A DNA stretch of 64,000 nt. Source: Clostridium sp. LS. Lineage in GTDB: Bacteria > Bacillota > Clostridia > Clostridiales > Clostridiaceae. Under the pieces are notes generated by a model. That model had not been told where the DNA came from and did no database searches. It worked only from the letters and a program-made list of their open reading frames with translations. The stretch lies in NCBI RefSeq assembly GCF_002760435.1, contig NZ_AUUU01000073.1, positions 1 through 64,000 of the forward strand, in the 5' to 3' direction. Below, one piece after another: positions 21,201 through 29,338 of the stretch; within the stretch, counting starts at the first letter, position 1; each line of letters starts with the position of its first letter. Both the position numbers and the translations under genes were made by a program.

Positions 21201-21412
21201 AAAAACTCCATTATACAATTACTTTTATCCCTTATTCCAATACTGCTTATCCCTTGTCCCCTATTAACGTAAAATGACCACATGGGTATTCCTTCTACAC
21301 CCGCAATACCCGATAAAAAACTAGCAAATGGAGCTTTTTTATCATAATCTTCTATAACATAAAATCCTAGTTCATCTATATAATCCATCTTAATTTCATT
21401 TTTTTTCTTCAT
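18254..21412 (-). CDS. Large glycoside phosphorylase resembling GH161/GH149 (beta-1,3-glucan phosphorylase candidate)
   Basis: A 1052-residue cytoplasmic protein distantly related to GH94. Its putative catalytic-acid motif is GKPGWNDAMNGLPGLLGSS (D about 647), unlike the (A/G)DWND of its two neighbours, and the C-terminal block reads RGFVARLSGTTVEMLNIWKL. From memory these are features of the long phosphorylases assigned to GH161 (and related GH149), which cleave beta-1,3-gluco-oligosaccharides with phosphate. Family assignment is therefore inferred. ATG at 21412 follows GAGGTG. It stands between the long GH94 gene and lacI in one transcription direction, with a 140-base gap holding a 10-bp stem upstream. 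No truncation is seen. Confidence 0.72.
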   Translation of the reverse strand: MKKKNEIKMDYIDELGFYVIEDYDKKAPFASFLSGIAGVEGIPMWSFYVNRGQGISSIGIRDKSNCIMEFFPANEAYKMVFSNGFRTFIKVINNEEEFVFEPFSMTTNENIKRIIKIKNNELRLIEINSELNLNTEITYFTIPNEEFSALGRKVEVINTSNKKIKIEILDGLTAILPYGSDNGTYKAIGNTLRSYMQGEIKEDGTAMYKLRSSTEDSTQMGTVENSYFYVAFDENEDILNPIVDSEKIFGYDTSLKEPVEFKNNTIGVLLNTNKTSYNKVPCGFTGKAMCLEGNNTTCIYSYIGYMNNSDDVKKSLKKICNKNYFHMKINESNELIDAISKHVDTKTTYPLFDEYVKQCYIDNVLRGGYPLEFGNVDKKIYYVYSRKHGDLERDYNFFSIEPNFYSQGNGNFRDVNQNRRMDAYIHPFTGVENIKLFNDLIQLDGYNPLVIKGKKFYVVESKKENLLNLVNVYENKKLIETLDGKFTIGELYSSLRNIKEIGSKKINEIMNDIIEMCSEAVEVDFGEGFWSDHWTYNLDLIEEYLDVYPDKIKELLIKDESYKFYNSPEYVLPRKGKYSIQDGKVRQYAALAKKENISDNWIFDSQGNLYKTNLFAKLLILAGIKFMTLDPMGFGIEMEAGKPGWNDAMNGLPGLLGSSFSETAELKRLLLFVRENLDVVEDSIKLPEEFYKAIYEVEKILSLNLNEELSQLEYWDKISTIREEYREKIQYSISGNNSNLEVAAIESIINKMISKIDLGIEKAKNMNEGNIPTFMYYDVAKYEIDDKEEIKPLEFQINFLPSFLEGPTRYFKTKLENDEKHQVYKAVKESNVYDKKLKMYKTSESLEDVSFEIGRARSFTAGWLERESVFMHMEFKYILELIKNGLYEEFFEDIKTAMPPFMNPEVYGRSILENSSFIASSSNPDERTHGRGFVARLSGTTVEMLNIWKLMMVGEKLFAYEDGILKFRLNPILTKDFFKDSALITTILGNIKLIYTNINNKNTFGQEKGIIEEINLVHVDNSITKIKGNEVCGEFAEKIRNGEIVEIQATIL

Positions 21413-21478
21413 AAAAACACCTCTTATCTCTAGGTCATACTGCTATCTTTCTCGGATAAATTTAGTTCTAATAGCTAC

Positions 21479-21542
21479 TGCTAAGGTGATAATTAGCAAT
21501 ATTTAAGTCCTCGAAAAAACTTTTACTTTTCACACCTTAGCA
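21479..21542 (-). other. Long-loop inverted repeat between two phosphorylase genes
   Basis: tgctaaggtg (21479-21488) and caccttagca (21533-21542) form a perfect 10-bp stem around 44 bases. It lies just past the stop of the GH94 gene at 21553 and has no following T run on the minus strand, so an mRNA-processing or stability role is more likely than termination. Confidence 0.5.
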
Positions 21543-21552
21543 CTTCTTATAT

Positions 21553-24522
21553 TTAGAAGATTATCTCTACATTGTGTTCTTTACCATCTTCAAAATTCTT
21601 TAGAATATTACCTTCAATTTTTTCGCCATCAACTTTTATAGAATACAAAGAATCTTTCATTCTATAAAAACCCTCAGGTTTTGAAATCGTAATATTATAG
21701 CTAGCCTTACCAGTATTAAGAATCAAGTTTAATGATTCTTGTTCTTCTGCAAGTATTGGATTTATCTCTATACCTCTTACTGTATATTCAACACCAAAGG
21801 CATCAAATAATGATAGTGTAAGCCAAGTAGAAGTACCGCTAAGTGTAGGCCCTATATTTTCACCTGTATCACTATTGTTATATTGAGTGCAGAATCTTGG
21901 GTTACCACATGTTTCATATGGATGTTTCATTGTGTTGTACGGTAAAACTAGGTTCATCATCCAATATGCTGTACTAGTTAGATTTCTTGCTAATTCATCA
22001 CTTTCAACTATCTTAGCAGCTTTTAGCATAGCGCTAGTAGCCATCATTGTAGCATGCTTAAATATTCCACCATTTTCTCTATCCCCTGGGAAATATTCTC
22101 CTGTGGCAGTTCCAGTTGCAACCTTCTCTAAGTCTGTTGGACTAATAAGTTTTAATCCATAAGGAGTTTTTAAATGCTCTTCTATTGATTCAAGCATTAT
22201 TTTAATTTGTTCTTCAGTTGCAGAATTAGATAAAATTGCCCAACTGAAAGAATTTAAGAAATATGTGCCTTCTTTATTAGGATCTGCTGAAAGCTTATCA
22301 CCTTTAGCACCAAGATAAGTGAATTCTCCATCTTTGTATCTATTAAATAAAACCCTTGCAAAGAAATCCTCTTTCCAAGCATATTTTTGCAGATTATCAT
22401 AAAGTTTATTAGAAGCCTTTTCAAGGTTACTGAAATATAATGTATCTTCTTTCTGTTTTCCAATTTCAATCATTTCGTCCATAGCAACCTTTAATAGGAA
22501 CCCATTCATAACACTTTCAGAATAATCACTTTCAAACGGCTCTCCATCTCTTCCTGTTCTAGCTATCTGTTCCTTATATCTTCTTTCTTTTTCAACACCA
22601 TTAATAAAATCAGTATCGAGTTTTAGACAATCATTCCAATCCGCAAAATCAAGTAGAGGTATTCCATGTTTTCCTATTGAAATTTCTCCAGAATATCTTA
22701 AAATAGCTTTAATTGTATCATATAAGCTTCTTTTCTTTATTGGATTGCTTCCTCCTATACTTAACTCTTCATCCAGGAATGCAATATCGCCAGTAATATT
22801 TATATATCTATATACAGCTTGAATTAACCACAAGCCATCATCAGACCATTTTCCAGGTTCTTTACCAACCCAGAAGAAGTTGTGGTAAGCATAACCAAAT
22901 TCAAATACCTTTTCAGCCCATTCCTTTATCAAATTTTTTGCTAGCTCTTTTTCACCCATTCCTATAAAGTAGTACATAGATGCATAGATGTCTTGAATTT
23001 CTCTAAATCCAATTTCTCTATAGCCCTTTTGTGTTTGATCAAAAGAACGTGATACAAAGGTTTGATACAGCACTTGGAAAGGTAGATTTTTATTAACATA
23101 AGTATCAAATTGCTTGTCCCCTGAAATAACTTGTAGGTAACTACTGTATTCATTAATAAAGCTCATACTTTTATTAAAAGCATTTTGAATCTCTTTTTCA
23201 TTGCTATACTTAATAATTAGATTTTGCACCTCAGTTTTAAAGGTATTTTCATCAAAATTATCATTTGTCTTAGTTGAAACTAATCCTGTTAAGTTATCAA
23301 TAGAAATTTCAGCTAACGGTTGCATTGTAGTCTCACTGCTAACAGCGAAGAAACCTGGTCCTTTTCTATTTAAATTGCTGCTAAGTTTGTATAACCCCTC
23401 CGGTCTTTCCAATGAACCACTTCCCACGAATTCACTATAACTTGTACAAAATTCCTTAGGAAGTATTGATCCTTTTTCATTATGGGTAATCATAGTATGA
23501 AATCTGTAGTCACCACTTGTATACATTGGGTAATAGTCTGAAGATATAGCCATTACAGAGCCTTCATCGTCAACCAATACCTTTGCCTGCATAATTACAT
23601 TGCTATATAAAACATCTTCCATCAATGCACTTGGAGCAGCACTTCCAAACATACCGGTATAGACCATTTTAATATTCCTTACTCTATTTGTATTATTCTT
23701 TATTTTAATTTGTTGTGCCTCAACAGCTATAGGCATGTTCTCTTCTTGAGGAAGTAAGAAAATTAATCTTTCAATCTCTAATCCACACTTAGTCTTATAA
23801 ATAATCTTAGTGTGATTTTGAGAATGAATACATTTACCAGCTTCTATATTTTCATCTGTGACATTTGCTGAGTAGAATATTTGTTTCCCATCTTCTACTA
23901 AATAGAACTGACGGCTTGCGGGAAAACCATTTTCTTCTTGAAGCATATCCCATCTTGTAGCCAATACTTGAGTAGCAGCATGAGATCTGAAGCTTCCTCT
24001 TCCTAGTTTATCCACTACACTCTTTGGGGTAGTCTGTAATGGATGAGAAAATTTAATTCTATTGCCTAACAATAAATTTGTATAAAAATGTGGACCAGGA
24101 GCTGGAGCTAATAAGTCTATTTCGTGCTCTCCATCTTCATTGATAATCCCCACACCATAGGTTATCTTTTCTACTATTCTGTTTATCTTATTGCTAACCT
24201 CAAGGTCTAAGGTCATTTCAGTAATTAATCCTTTATTACATGTTAATAAAGTAGTATCACCTATATTTTTAGTAAGCCTAATGATTACAAATTCATTGTC
24301 TTCTAAAATTCTATCTAGCAGTACAGCTATTTCTCGATTCTTAAACATTTCTAAGGTAACAGGAATTTTAATTGGTAAATTAGCAACACCCACTACCTTC
24401 TTATATGTGCTATCATAGAATATACCATCTATAATAGCTTGCTTTTCAATCCTTTCATTAAATATTTCTCTTAAGATCTGCTCTGCAGACTGTTCAACTT
24501 TTCTAGCTACAACTTCTCTCAT
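21553..24522 (-). CDS. Long GH94-family glycoside phosphorylase
   Basis: A 989-residue cytoplasmic phosphorylase. The N-terminal 300 residues are a sandwich domain; the catalytic (alpha/alpha)6 part shows FFWVGKEPGKWSDDGLWL (about 548-565), LDFADWNDCLKLD with the catalytic acid near D630, and IGPTLSGTSTWL near 915. Its length is close to cellodextrin phosphorylases (about 980), so it may act on longer oligosaccharides such as mixed-linkage products of the lichenase upstream; this substrate is only an inference. ATG at 24522 follows GGGAGG. It is 65 bases downstream of the DUF624 gene and belongs to the importer operon by spacing and direction. Confidence 0.78.
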   Translation of the reverse strand: MREVVARKVEQSAEQILREIFNERIEKQAIIDGIFYDSTYKKVVGVANLPIKIPVTLEMFKNREIAVLLDRILEDNEFVIIRLTKNIGDTTLLTCNKGLITEMTLDLEVSNKINRIVEKITYGVGIINEDGEHEIDLLAPAPGPHFYTNLLLGNRIKFSHPLQTTPKSVVDKLGRGSFRSHAATQVLATRWDMLQEENGFPASRQFYLVEDGKQIFYSANVTDENIEAGKCIHSQNHTKIIYKTKCGLEIERLIFLLPQEENMPIAVEAQQIKIKNNTNRVRNIKMVYTGMFGSAAPSALMEDVLYSNVIMQAKVLVDDEGSVMAISSDYYPMYTSGDYRFHTMITHNEKGSILPKEFCTSYSEFVGSGSLERPEGLYKLSSNLNRKGPGFFAVSSETTMQPLAEISIDNLTGLVSTKTNDNFDENTFKTEVQNLIIKYSNEKEIQNAFNKSMSFINEYSSYLQVISGDKQFDTYVNKNLPFQVLYQTFVSRSFDQTQKGYREIGFREIQDIYASMYYFIGMGEKELAKNLIKEWAEKVFEFGYAYHNFFWVGKEPGKWSDDGLWLIQAVYRYINITGDIAFLDEELSIGGSNPIKKRSLYDTIKAILRYSGEISIGKHGIPLLDFADWNDCLKLDTDFINGVEKERRYKEQIARTGRDGEPFESDYSESVMNGFLLKVAMDEMIEIGKQKEDTLYFSNLEKASNKLYDNLQKYAWKEDFFARVLFNRYKDGEFTYLGAKGDKLSADPNKEGTYFLNSFSWAILSNSATEEQIKIMLESIEEHLKTPYGLKLISPTDLEKVATGTATGEYFPGDRENGGIFKHATMMATSAMLKAAKIVESDELARNLTSTAYWMMNLVLPYNTMKHPYETCGNPRFCTQYNNSDTGENIGPTLSGTSTWLTLSLFDAFGVEYTVRGIEINPILAEEQESLNLILNTGKASYNITISKPEGFYRMKDSLYSIKVDGEKIEGNILKNFEDGKEHNVEIIF

Positions 24523-24587
24523 TATTTGCCTCCCAAATATATATTAATTTTTATTCTTTTATTTTCATTATTTAAATATGTCTATTT

Positions 24588-25298
24588 TTATTGAACTTCA
24601 GCGTCCTTATTATTGTATTTTTTTTCAATATCTAGGAGCATACTTTTTTCCATAAGCATTATTAAATAACATATAGTACTTACAAAAAATAATGGAAGTA
24701 TCACTATAAGTTTAATTTTAATGAATATATTCCATATTATAAAAGCTGCTGCAATCGATATTATACATACATAAATTTTCTTAGCTAGGTACATTAATGA
24801 TAATGCAAAAATCTCTTTTTTCTTCAAATAAAACCTTGATATTATAGGAAATATATGAAACCACATAGCTATACATATAGAAATTATACTCATAGGTATA
24901 ATTTTCACTAGAGTCAAACTCAAATTATTATTAAAGTATAATAATTCAATCCAAGCTAAAGTTAAAATAATTATCCCTAATGTCCAAAAAAATACTGAAT
25001 CAAGAAAATTTACCTTATAAGCTTTAAAAAAGTCTTTTGTAACATCAATATCGCCCTCTCTCGTGAGCTTACCCATTAAACTCAACAATGCCGTTAGTGC
25101 AGGTCCAATAGGTATTGATGACAACATTAAAATAATAATCATATACACATCAATAGTCCCATAATTGGTCAGTCCTAATACTACAAATATAAAAGGAATA
25201 TTTAAAATCCAAAAATAAAAGTTTGCTAATAAAAACCACCATACATAATTAAAAAATTTAACAATAACACCATCATTGAATTCTCTTTTTTTACTCAT
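24588..25298 (-). CDS. DUF624 (YesL-like) membrane protein
   Basis: A 236-residue integral membrane protein with about five or six hydrophobic segments (near 15-40, 45-68, 100-120, 125-150, 168-190, 192-215). It matches the DUF624/YesL type by size and by the conserved opening FNYVWWFLLANFYFWILNIP. YesL-type proteins are regularly found beside YesM/YesN two-component genes and CUT1 importers; their job is not established. Here it lies between a chemoreceptor gene and a phosphorylase gene in the importer operon. ATG at 25298 has AGGAAA upstream. Confidence 0.82.
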   Translation of the reverse strand: MSKKREFNDGVIVKFFNYVWWFLLANFYFWILNIPFIFVVLGLTNYGTIDVYMIIILMLSSIPIGPALTALLSLMGKLTREGDIDVTKDFFKAYKVNFLDSVFFWTLGIIILTLAWIELLYFNNNLSLTLVKIIPMSIISICIAMWFHIFPIISRFYLKKKEIFALSLMYLAKKIYVCIISIAAAFIIWNIFIKIKLIVILPLFFVSTICYLIMLMEKSMLLDIEKKYNNKDAEVQ

Positions 25299-25391
25299 AA
25301 TTTTTTCCTATCTCTTTCACAACTATATTTCTATTTTCTACAACTATTTTCATAATATAAAATTACTTTCTAAAAAATATATACATTCACT

Positions 25392-27209
25392 TTATCTTAT
25401 ATCTTCTTTTAATTTGAAATTATTAACTTGTTTTATAAGATTATTAGAATTATCTTCAAGTAATCGTGCAGTATTAGCTAAACTTTCAGTTGATTCTGTA
25501 ACTTCTTGCGTTGATGCAGCTATTTCTTCTGAAGAAGCTGAGTTCTCTTCTGATATGCTAGCTGTAGAATGTATTGTTTCAACAATCTTATCTTTCTTAT
25601 CATTAATTTCCTCAACTGTATTATTTATTTCTTCCATTTGTGGAAGAATAGTGTTAATAGCTTCAATAATTTCCTTAAAATCATGAACTGAATTTTCAAT
25701 AACATTTATTTGCTGTTTCAAATCTTCATTAACTTCATTGGTAGTACTTACTACAGTATCTGTTTCCTTAGAAATATCTTGAATTAGTCTATTGATATCA
25801 TCAGATGAGCTTTTTGATTGCTCTGCTAATTTTTTTATTTCATTAGCCACAACTGCAAATCCTTTTCCAGCTTCACCTGCTCTAGCAGCTTCAATAGATG
25901 CATTTAAGGACAATAAATTAGTTTGTTCTGCAATGCTCTTTATAACATGTGTTATTTTATTAATTTTTGAAATTTTTATACCTAGACCTTGAATTTTTCC
26001 ACTAGCATTATCAAATGAGTTACTAATTGTATTTATTGCTTCAATAAGATGAGATAATTGAATATTACTGCTTTGTGCCTTATTATTAACAGATTGGGTA
26101 TTTTCCTCAACGTCTTTAATGGATATAACAATACTTCCAATTTCATCTCCTAATTTAGAAAAAGTATCATTTATTGCCATTAATTCATTTGATTGAACCG
26201 AGGCCCCGTCAGCAATTCCATGTATGGCGACATCAACTTCATGCATTGTACAATCCATTTCTTTTGATATAGCTGCTAATGATTTAGACTTTTCCAAAGT
26301 TAATATGCTTCCGTCTTTAATTACTTTTAAAATTTTAGAAATTGATCTTACTGTAGATGCTAATTCCTTTTTCATTATTCCTATTTCAGACTTTTCATCT
26401 GTTTCAATATGAACGGCAAAATCTCCCTTAGCTAAAGTATTTAAAATACTATTAAATGAACGGATAGATTTCTTTAATGATTTAATAACCACAGTTGCAA
26501 TTAAGAATATCAATATAATTGAAATAATAAACAATACAACCAAAATAATGCTTCCATTTACATAAGCCTCTTTAGTTTGATTAAACAATTTCTCTGCATC
26601 AGCTTTATTTTTAGTAACAGCTGCAGAAATTGCACTTGAAAAATTAGACTCATCTCCTTGAAAATTAAGCTTATGCTTATCCTTTGAGTCCTTATTAAGA
26701 GGGTCAGTATTTTTAAGCTGAGCTATAGTGTCACAGCGATTTTTTAAAATAAGAAATTGTTCATCTGTAATCTTATTCATTTGATTATTATCATCTGAAA
26801 ATTCTAGTGATTTAAATTGATTTAATTCCTCATAAATACTATCCATTTCCTTGTTAATGTTATTCCTATATTGGTCTTGTGGATATTCTATGTGAAGCGA
26901 AACATTTTCCCTCAATACATTTAAGTGTACATTAATAGAGCTAAATATAATTTCTCTTTGAAGACAGCTTGTATACATTAACTTAAGATTGCTATAAGTC
27001 CTATTAATAGTAACAAAGGATGATATTCCAATAACCAAAGTAGTTAAAAGGGAAATAGCCATTATAACTGTAAAACTTCTAATTATAGTTATATTTTTAG
27101 TTGATAATATTGAAAAAAACTTTTTCAATACTCTACTCTTTAAATATTGTTTTTTTAAATCTTCAGTATTTTTCCTCAATATATTTTGTCTTTTGTCTTT
27201 TCTCTTCAT
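25392..27209 (-). CDS. Methyl-accepting chemotaxis protein embedded in the beta-glucan importer operon
   Basis: Chemoreceptor of about 605 residues. It has an unusually long basic cytoplasmic N-terminus (about 44 residues), TM1 at about 45-68, an extracellular helical sensor, TM2 at about 216-240, HAMP, and the signalling coiled coil with the tip [20 protein letters not shown] near 430-450. I start at the second ATG (27209), eight bases from GAGGTG; the ATG at 27215 is only two bases from that site. It lies 54 bases downstream of the second permease gene and 94 upstream of DUF624. The position suggests it senses the imported oligosaccharide, perhaps through the binding protein; that is inference. 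Confidence 0.9.
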   Translation of the reverse strand: MKRKDKRQNILRKNTEDLKKQYLKSRVLKKFFSILSTKNITIIRSFTVIMAISLLTTLVIGISSFVTINRTYSNLKLMYTSCLQREIIFSSINVHLNVLRENVSLHIEYPQDQYRNNINKEMDSIYEELNQFKSLEFSDDNNQMNKITDEQFLILKNRCDTIAQLKNTDPLNKDSKDKHKLNFQGDESNFSSAISAAVTKNKADAEKLFNQTKEAYVNGSIILVVLFIISIILIFLIATVVIKSLKKSIRSFNSILNTLAKGDFAVHIETDEKSEIGIMKKELASTVRSISKILKVIKDGSILTLEKSKSLAAISKEMDCTMHEVDVAIHGIADGASVQSNELMAINDTFSKLGDEIGSIVISIKDVEENTQSVNNKAQSSNIQLSHLIEAINTISNSFDNASGKIQGLGIKISKINKITHVIKSIAEQTNLLSLNASIEAARAGEAGKGFAVVANEIKKLAEQSKSSSDDINRLIQDISKETDTVVSTTNEVNEDLKQQINVIENSVHDFKEIIEAINTILPQMEEINNTVEEINDKKDKIVETIHSTASISEENSASSEEIAASTQEVTESTESLANTARLLEDNSNNLIKQVNNFKLKEDIR

Positions 27210-27262
27210 TCTCATATCACCTCTAAGTTATTAATACTAAAACCCCATTAAAATATTTCCCT

Positions 27263-28114
27263 TTAACCTTTTACTCCTCCGATTGTCAATCCACCAATTA
27301 TCTTCTTTGACAAGAATGCAAATGCTATCATTATTGGAACAACAGAAATTGCAATACATGTATATATTGCACCAAATTCAGTCTTGTAAACACCTTTTGC
27401 AACAACCTGCATAATTGGAAGTGTATATTTATCCATATCAGATATTAGAATAAGAGGTGTTAAGTAGTTATTCCATGTTCCTATAAATGTAAATATAGAC
27501 ATAGTTGCAATAGAAGGCATAATAAGAGGCAATCCTATTTTGTTAAATATTGCAAATTCGCTAGAACCATCTATTCTGGCTGCTTCAATTAACGATTCAT
27601 GAACCGCACCATCTGTATAACCTTTAATAAAGAAAACAGAACTTGCATTAGCTATTGACGGAATAATTAAAGGAATATAGCTGTTAAGCAAATGCATTTT
27701 GCTTATTAATTGATAAAATCCTATGAATCCTAACTGCATAGGAATCATCATTGAACCTAATACAATTGCGTAAAGCATTTTATTACCCTTAAATTTATAT
27801 CTTGAAAATCCATATGCAGTTAGAGCACTAAAATATCCACTTACTACTGTAACAGCAACTGCAATGAATAAACTGTTTCCAAATCCTTTCCATATAGGAA
27901 CACTTTCTATTAACCTATGGTAATTATCTAATAATGCTGTTCCTGGTAAAATCCACAATTTTGATGCTATTTCCCCATTGGTATGAGTACAATCTATTAA
28001 CATTATATAAAAGGGTACTAAACATATTAGAGTAAGTATAATTAATAAGATGTACCAAGCCACTGATTTACTATTTGTCTTCATACTATTAGTTCTTTTA
28101 ACTTTTTCTTCCAT
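27263..28114 (-). CDS. ABC sugar transporter permease (MalG/LacG type)
   Basis: Second membrane subunit of a CUT1-type carbohydrate importer. The 283 residues contain six TM segments, the first at about 16-36, and the EAA loop that contacts the ATPase, seen as EAARIDGSSEFAIFNKIGLP near 178-197. It starts at 28114 with GGGTGGGTGA upstream and follows the first permease by 16 bases. No ATPase gene is present in the cluster, so a shared MsmX-like ATPase elsewhere probably powers it, as is common in Firmicutes. Confidence 0.93.
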   Translation of the reverse strand: MEEKVKRTNSMKTNSKSVAWYILLIILTLICLVPFYIMLIDCTHTNGEIASKLWILPGTALLDNYHRLIESVPIWKGFGNSLFIAVAVTVVSGYFSALTAYGFSRYKFKGNKMLYAIVLGSMMIPMQLGFIGFYQLISKMHLLNSYIPLIIPSIANASSVFFIKGYTDGAVHESLIEAARIDGSSEFAIFNKIGLPLIMPSIATMSIFTFIGTWNNYLTPLILISDMDKYTLPIMQVVAKGVYKTEFGAIYTCIAISVVPIMIAFAFLSKKIIGGLTIGGVKG

Positions 28115-28130
28115 GTAATATCACCCACCC

Positions 28131-29036
28131 CTAATCATTCTCAACATTTCTATTAATAAACTTGAAAGTTATTATAGAAAATATGAGTATCAATATAAAT
28201 AAACCATATCCAATAGCAGAACCATATCCATAGTTTGAATTTTGGAAAGCAGTGTTATATAGATACATAACTACAGTCAATGTCTTATTATTAGGATTTC
28301 CTTGTCCACCAGTCATAACATAAGGAATATCAAATGTCTGCATACCACCGATAAGTGATGTTATAGCAGCATATAATACAGTTGGTTTTAACATTGGAAT
28401 TGTTATGCTCTTGAAACTCTGCCAAGGAGTTGCTCCATCTATGCTTGCAGACTCATATAATTCTGCTGGTATATTATTCAAACCAGCTCCAAAAATTATC
28501 GTACTATATCCAAACCACATCCACCATGATATAAGTGACATTATTCCTCTAGAAAAATATTCACTCAAAAACCAGTTAAAAGGTTTGTTAATCACATGCA
28601 AATCTAAAAGAATCTTGTTAATTGCACCAGTTTGCCAGTCAAATAAGAATACAAATAACACTGCTACTGCTGCTGGCGTAATAAGGTTAGGAAGATACAT
28701 AGCTGCTCTAAAAAATTCTTTTCCCTTAATTTTTTTTGCACTATTAAACATTACTGCAAGTAAAAGCGCAAAAACCATCTGTGGAATTACAGCGCAAATC
28801 CACATTATGAATGTATTTGCTATAGCCTGATAAAATAAAGCATCATGTATAAGAGTAACATAGTTCTTAATTCCTACAAATGCCGGATTTAGTGACATTC
28901 CATCCCACTTTTCAAGACTTATAATTAAAGTATATATAACAGGGTATAATGAAAATAATAAGAATACAACAAAATATGGAATAACAAAGTATATTCCATA
29001 TTTCCCTTTATCTACTTTGTTTTTTTTCTTTGGCAT
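28131..29036 (-). CDS. ABC sugar transporter permease (MalF/LacF type)
   Basis: First membrane subunit of the same importer, 301 residues, six TM segments and an EAA loop (ESASIDGATPWQSFKSITIP, about 202-221). I start at the ATG at 29036 (MPKKKNK), preceded by GGAGGCGG with four-base spacing to the A-rich start. An in-frame ATG at 29123 would add 29 residues, but that stretch is encoded by the palindromic repeat at 29066-29296 and lacks a ribosome site, so it is rejected. The insertion separates it from the binding-protein gene by 300 bases. Confidence 0.93.
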   Translation of the reverse strand: MPKKKNKVDKGKYGIYFVIPYFVVFLLFSLYPVIYTLIISLEKWDGMSLNPAFVGIKNYVTLIHDALFYQAIANTFIMWICAVIPQMVFALLLAVMFNSAKKIKGKEFFRAAMYLPNLITPAAVAVLFVFLFDWQTGAINKILLDLHVINKPFNWFLSEYFSRGIMSLISWWMWFGYSTIIFGAGLNNIPAELYESASIDGATPWQSFKSITIPMLKPTVLYAAITSLIGGMQTFDIPYVMTGGQGNPNNKTLTVVMYLYNTAFQNSNYGYGSAIGYGLFILILIFSIITFKFINRNVEND

Positions 29037-29065
29037 CAAACCGCCTCCTAATTTAAATTCCTTAT

Positions 29066-29296
29066 TAGGCACATGAAAGAAAATAATTGACCAAAGATGC
29101 GACGCATATTTTGCGTCAGACAAGGAAGTAAATTCTGCTCATAGCGGGCCTATTAGTAGAATTTACTGATAAGCAGAGAACCAAAATCTATGATTTTGTG
29201 TGAATCGCTTACTCAGCGAGCGTATGCGAGTCGAGCTTCCTCTATGACGTGAAATAGGCTAGCATACTGGTCCATTATTTTCTTGATTGTGCCTTA
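29066..29296. repeat. Palindromic ~230-bp repeat element between binding protein and permease genes
   Basis: The ends are inverted repeats of about 33 bp: 29066-29100 (taggcacatgaaag...) matches the complement of 29263-29296 (about four of five bases). Inside are further stems: gacgc/gcgtc (29101-29117), agtaaattct/agaatttact (about 29128-29165), caaaatc/gattttg (29182-29198) and cgct/agcg. No coding sequence is seen. The right end matches window bases 1-58, so this is a dispersed family. GC content is higher than the surroundings. It should fold in the importer transcript and may act between the highly expressed binding-protein gene and the permeases. Confidence 0.75.
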
Positions 29297-29338
29297 GCTG
29301 TTTAAAATATAATAAACAGCTAATAAGTTCTTATAAGG

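Noticed and set aside
29037-29123. 29-residue N-terminal extension of the first permease
   Set aside because: Encoded mostly by the palindromic repeat, not family-like, and a good ribosome site precedes the ATG at 29036.
29066-29296. Insertion sequence with transposase remnant
   Set aside because: No open reading frame or transposase motif; only non-coding inverted-repeat structure.
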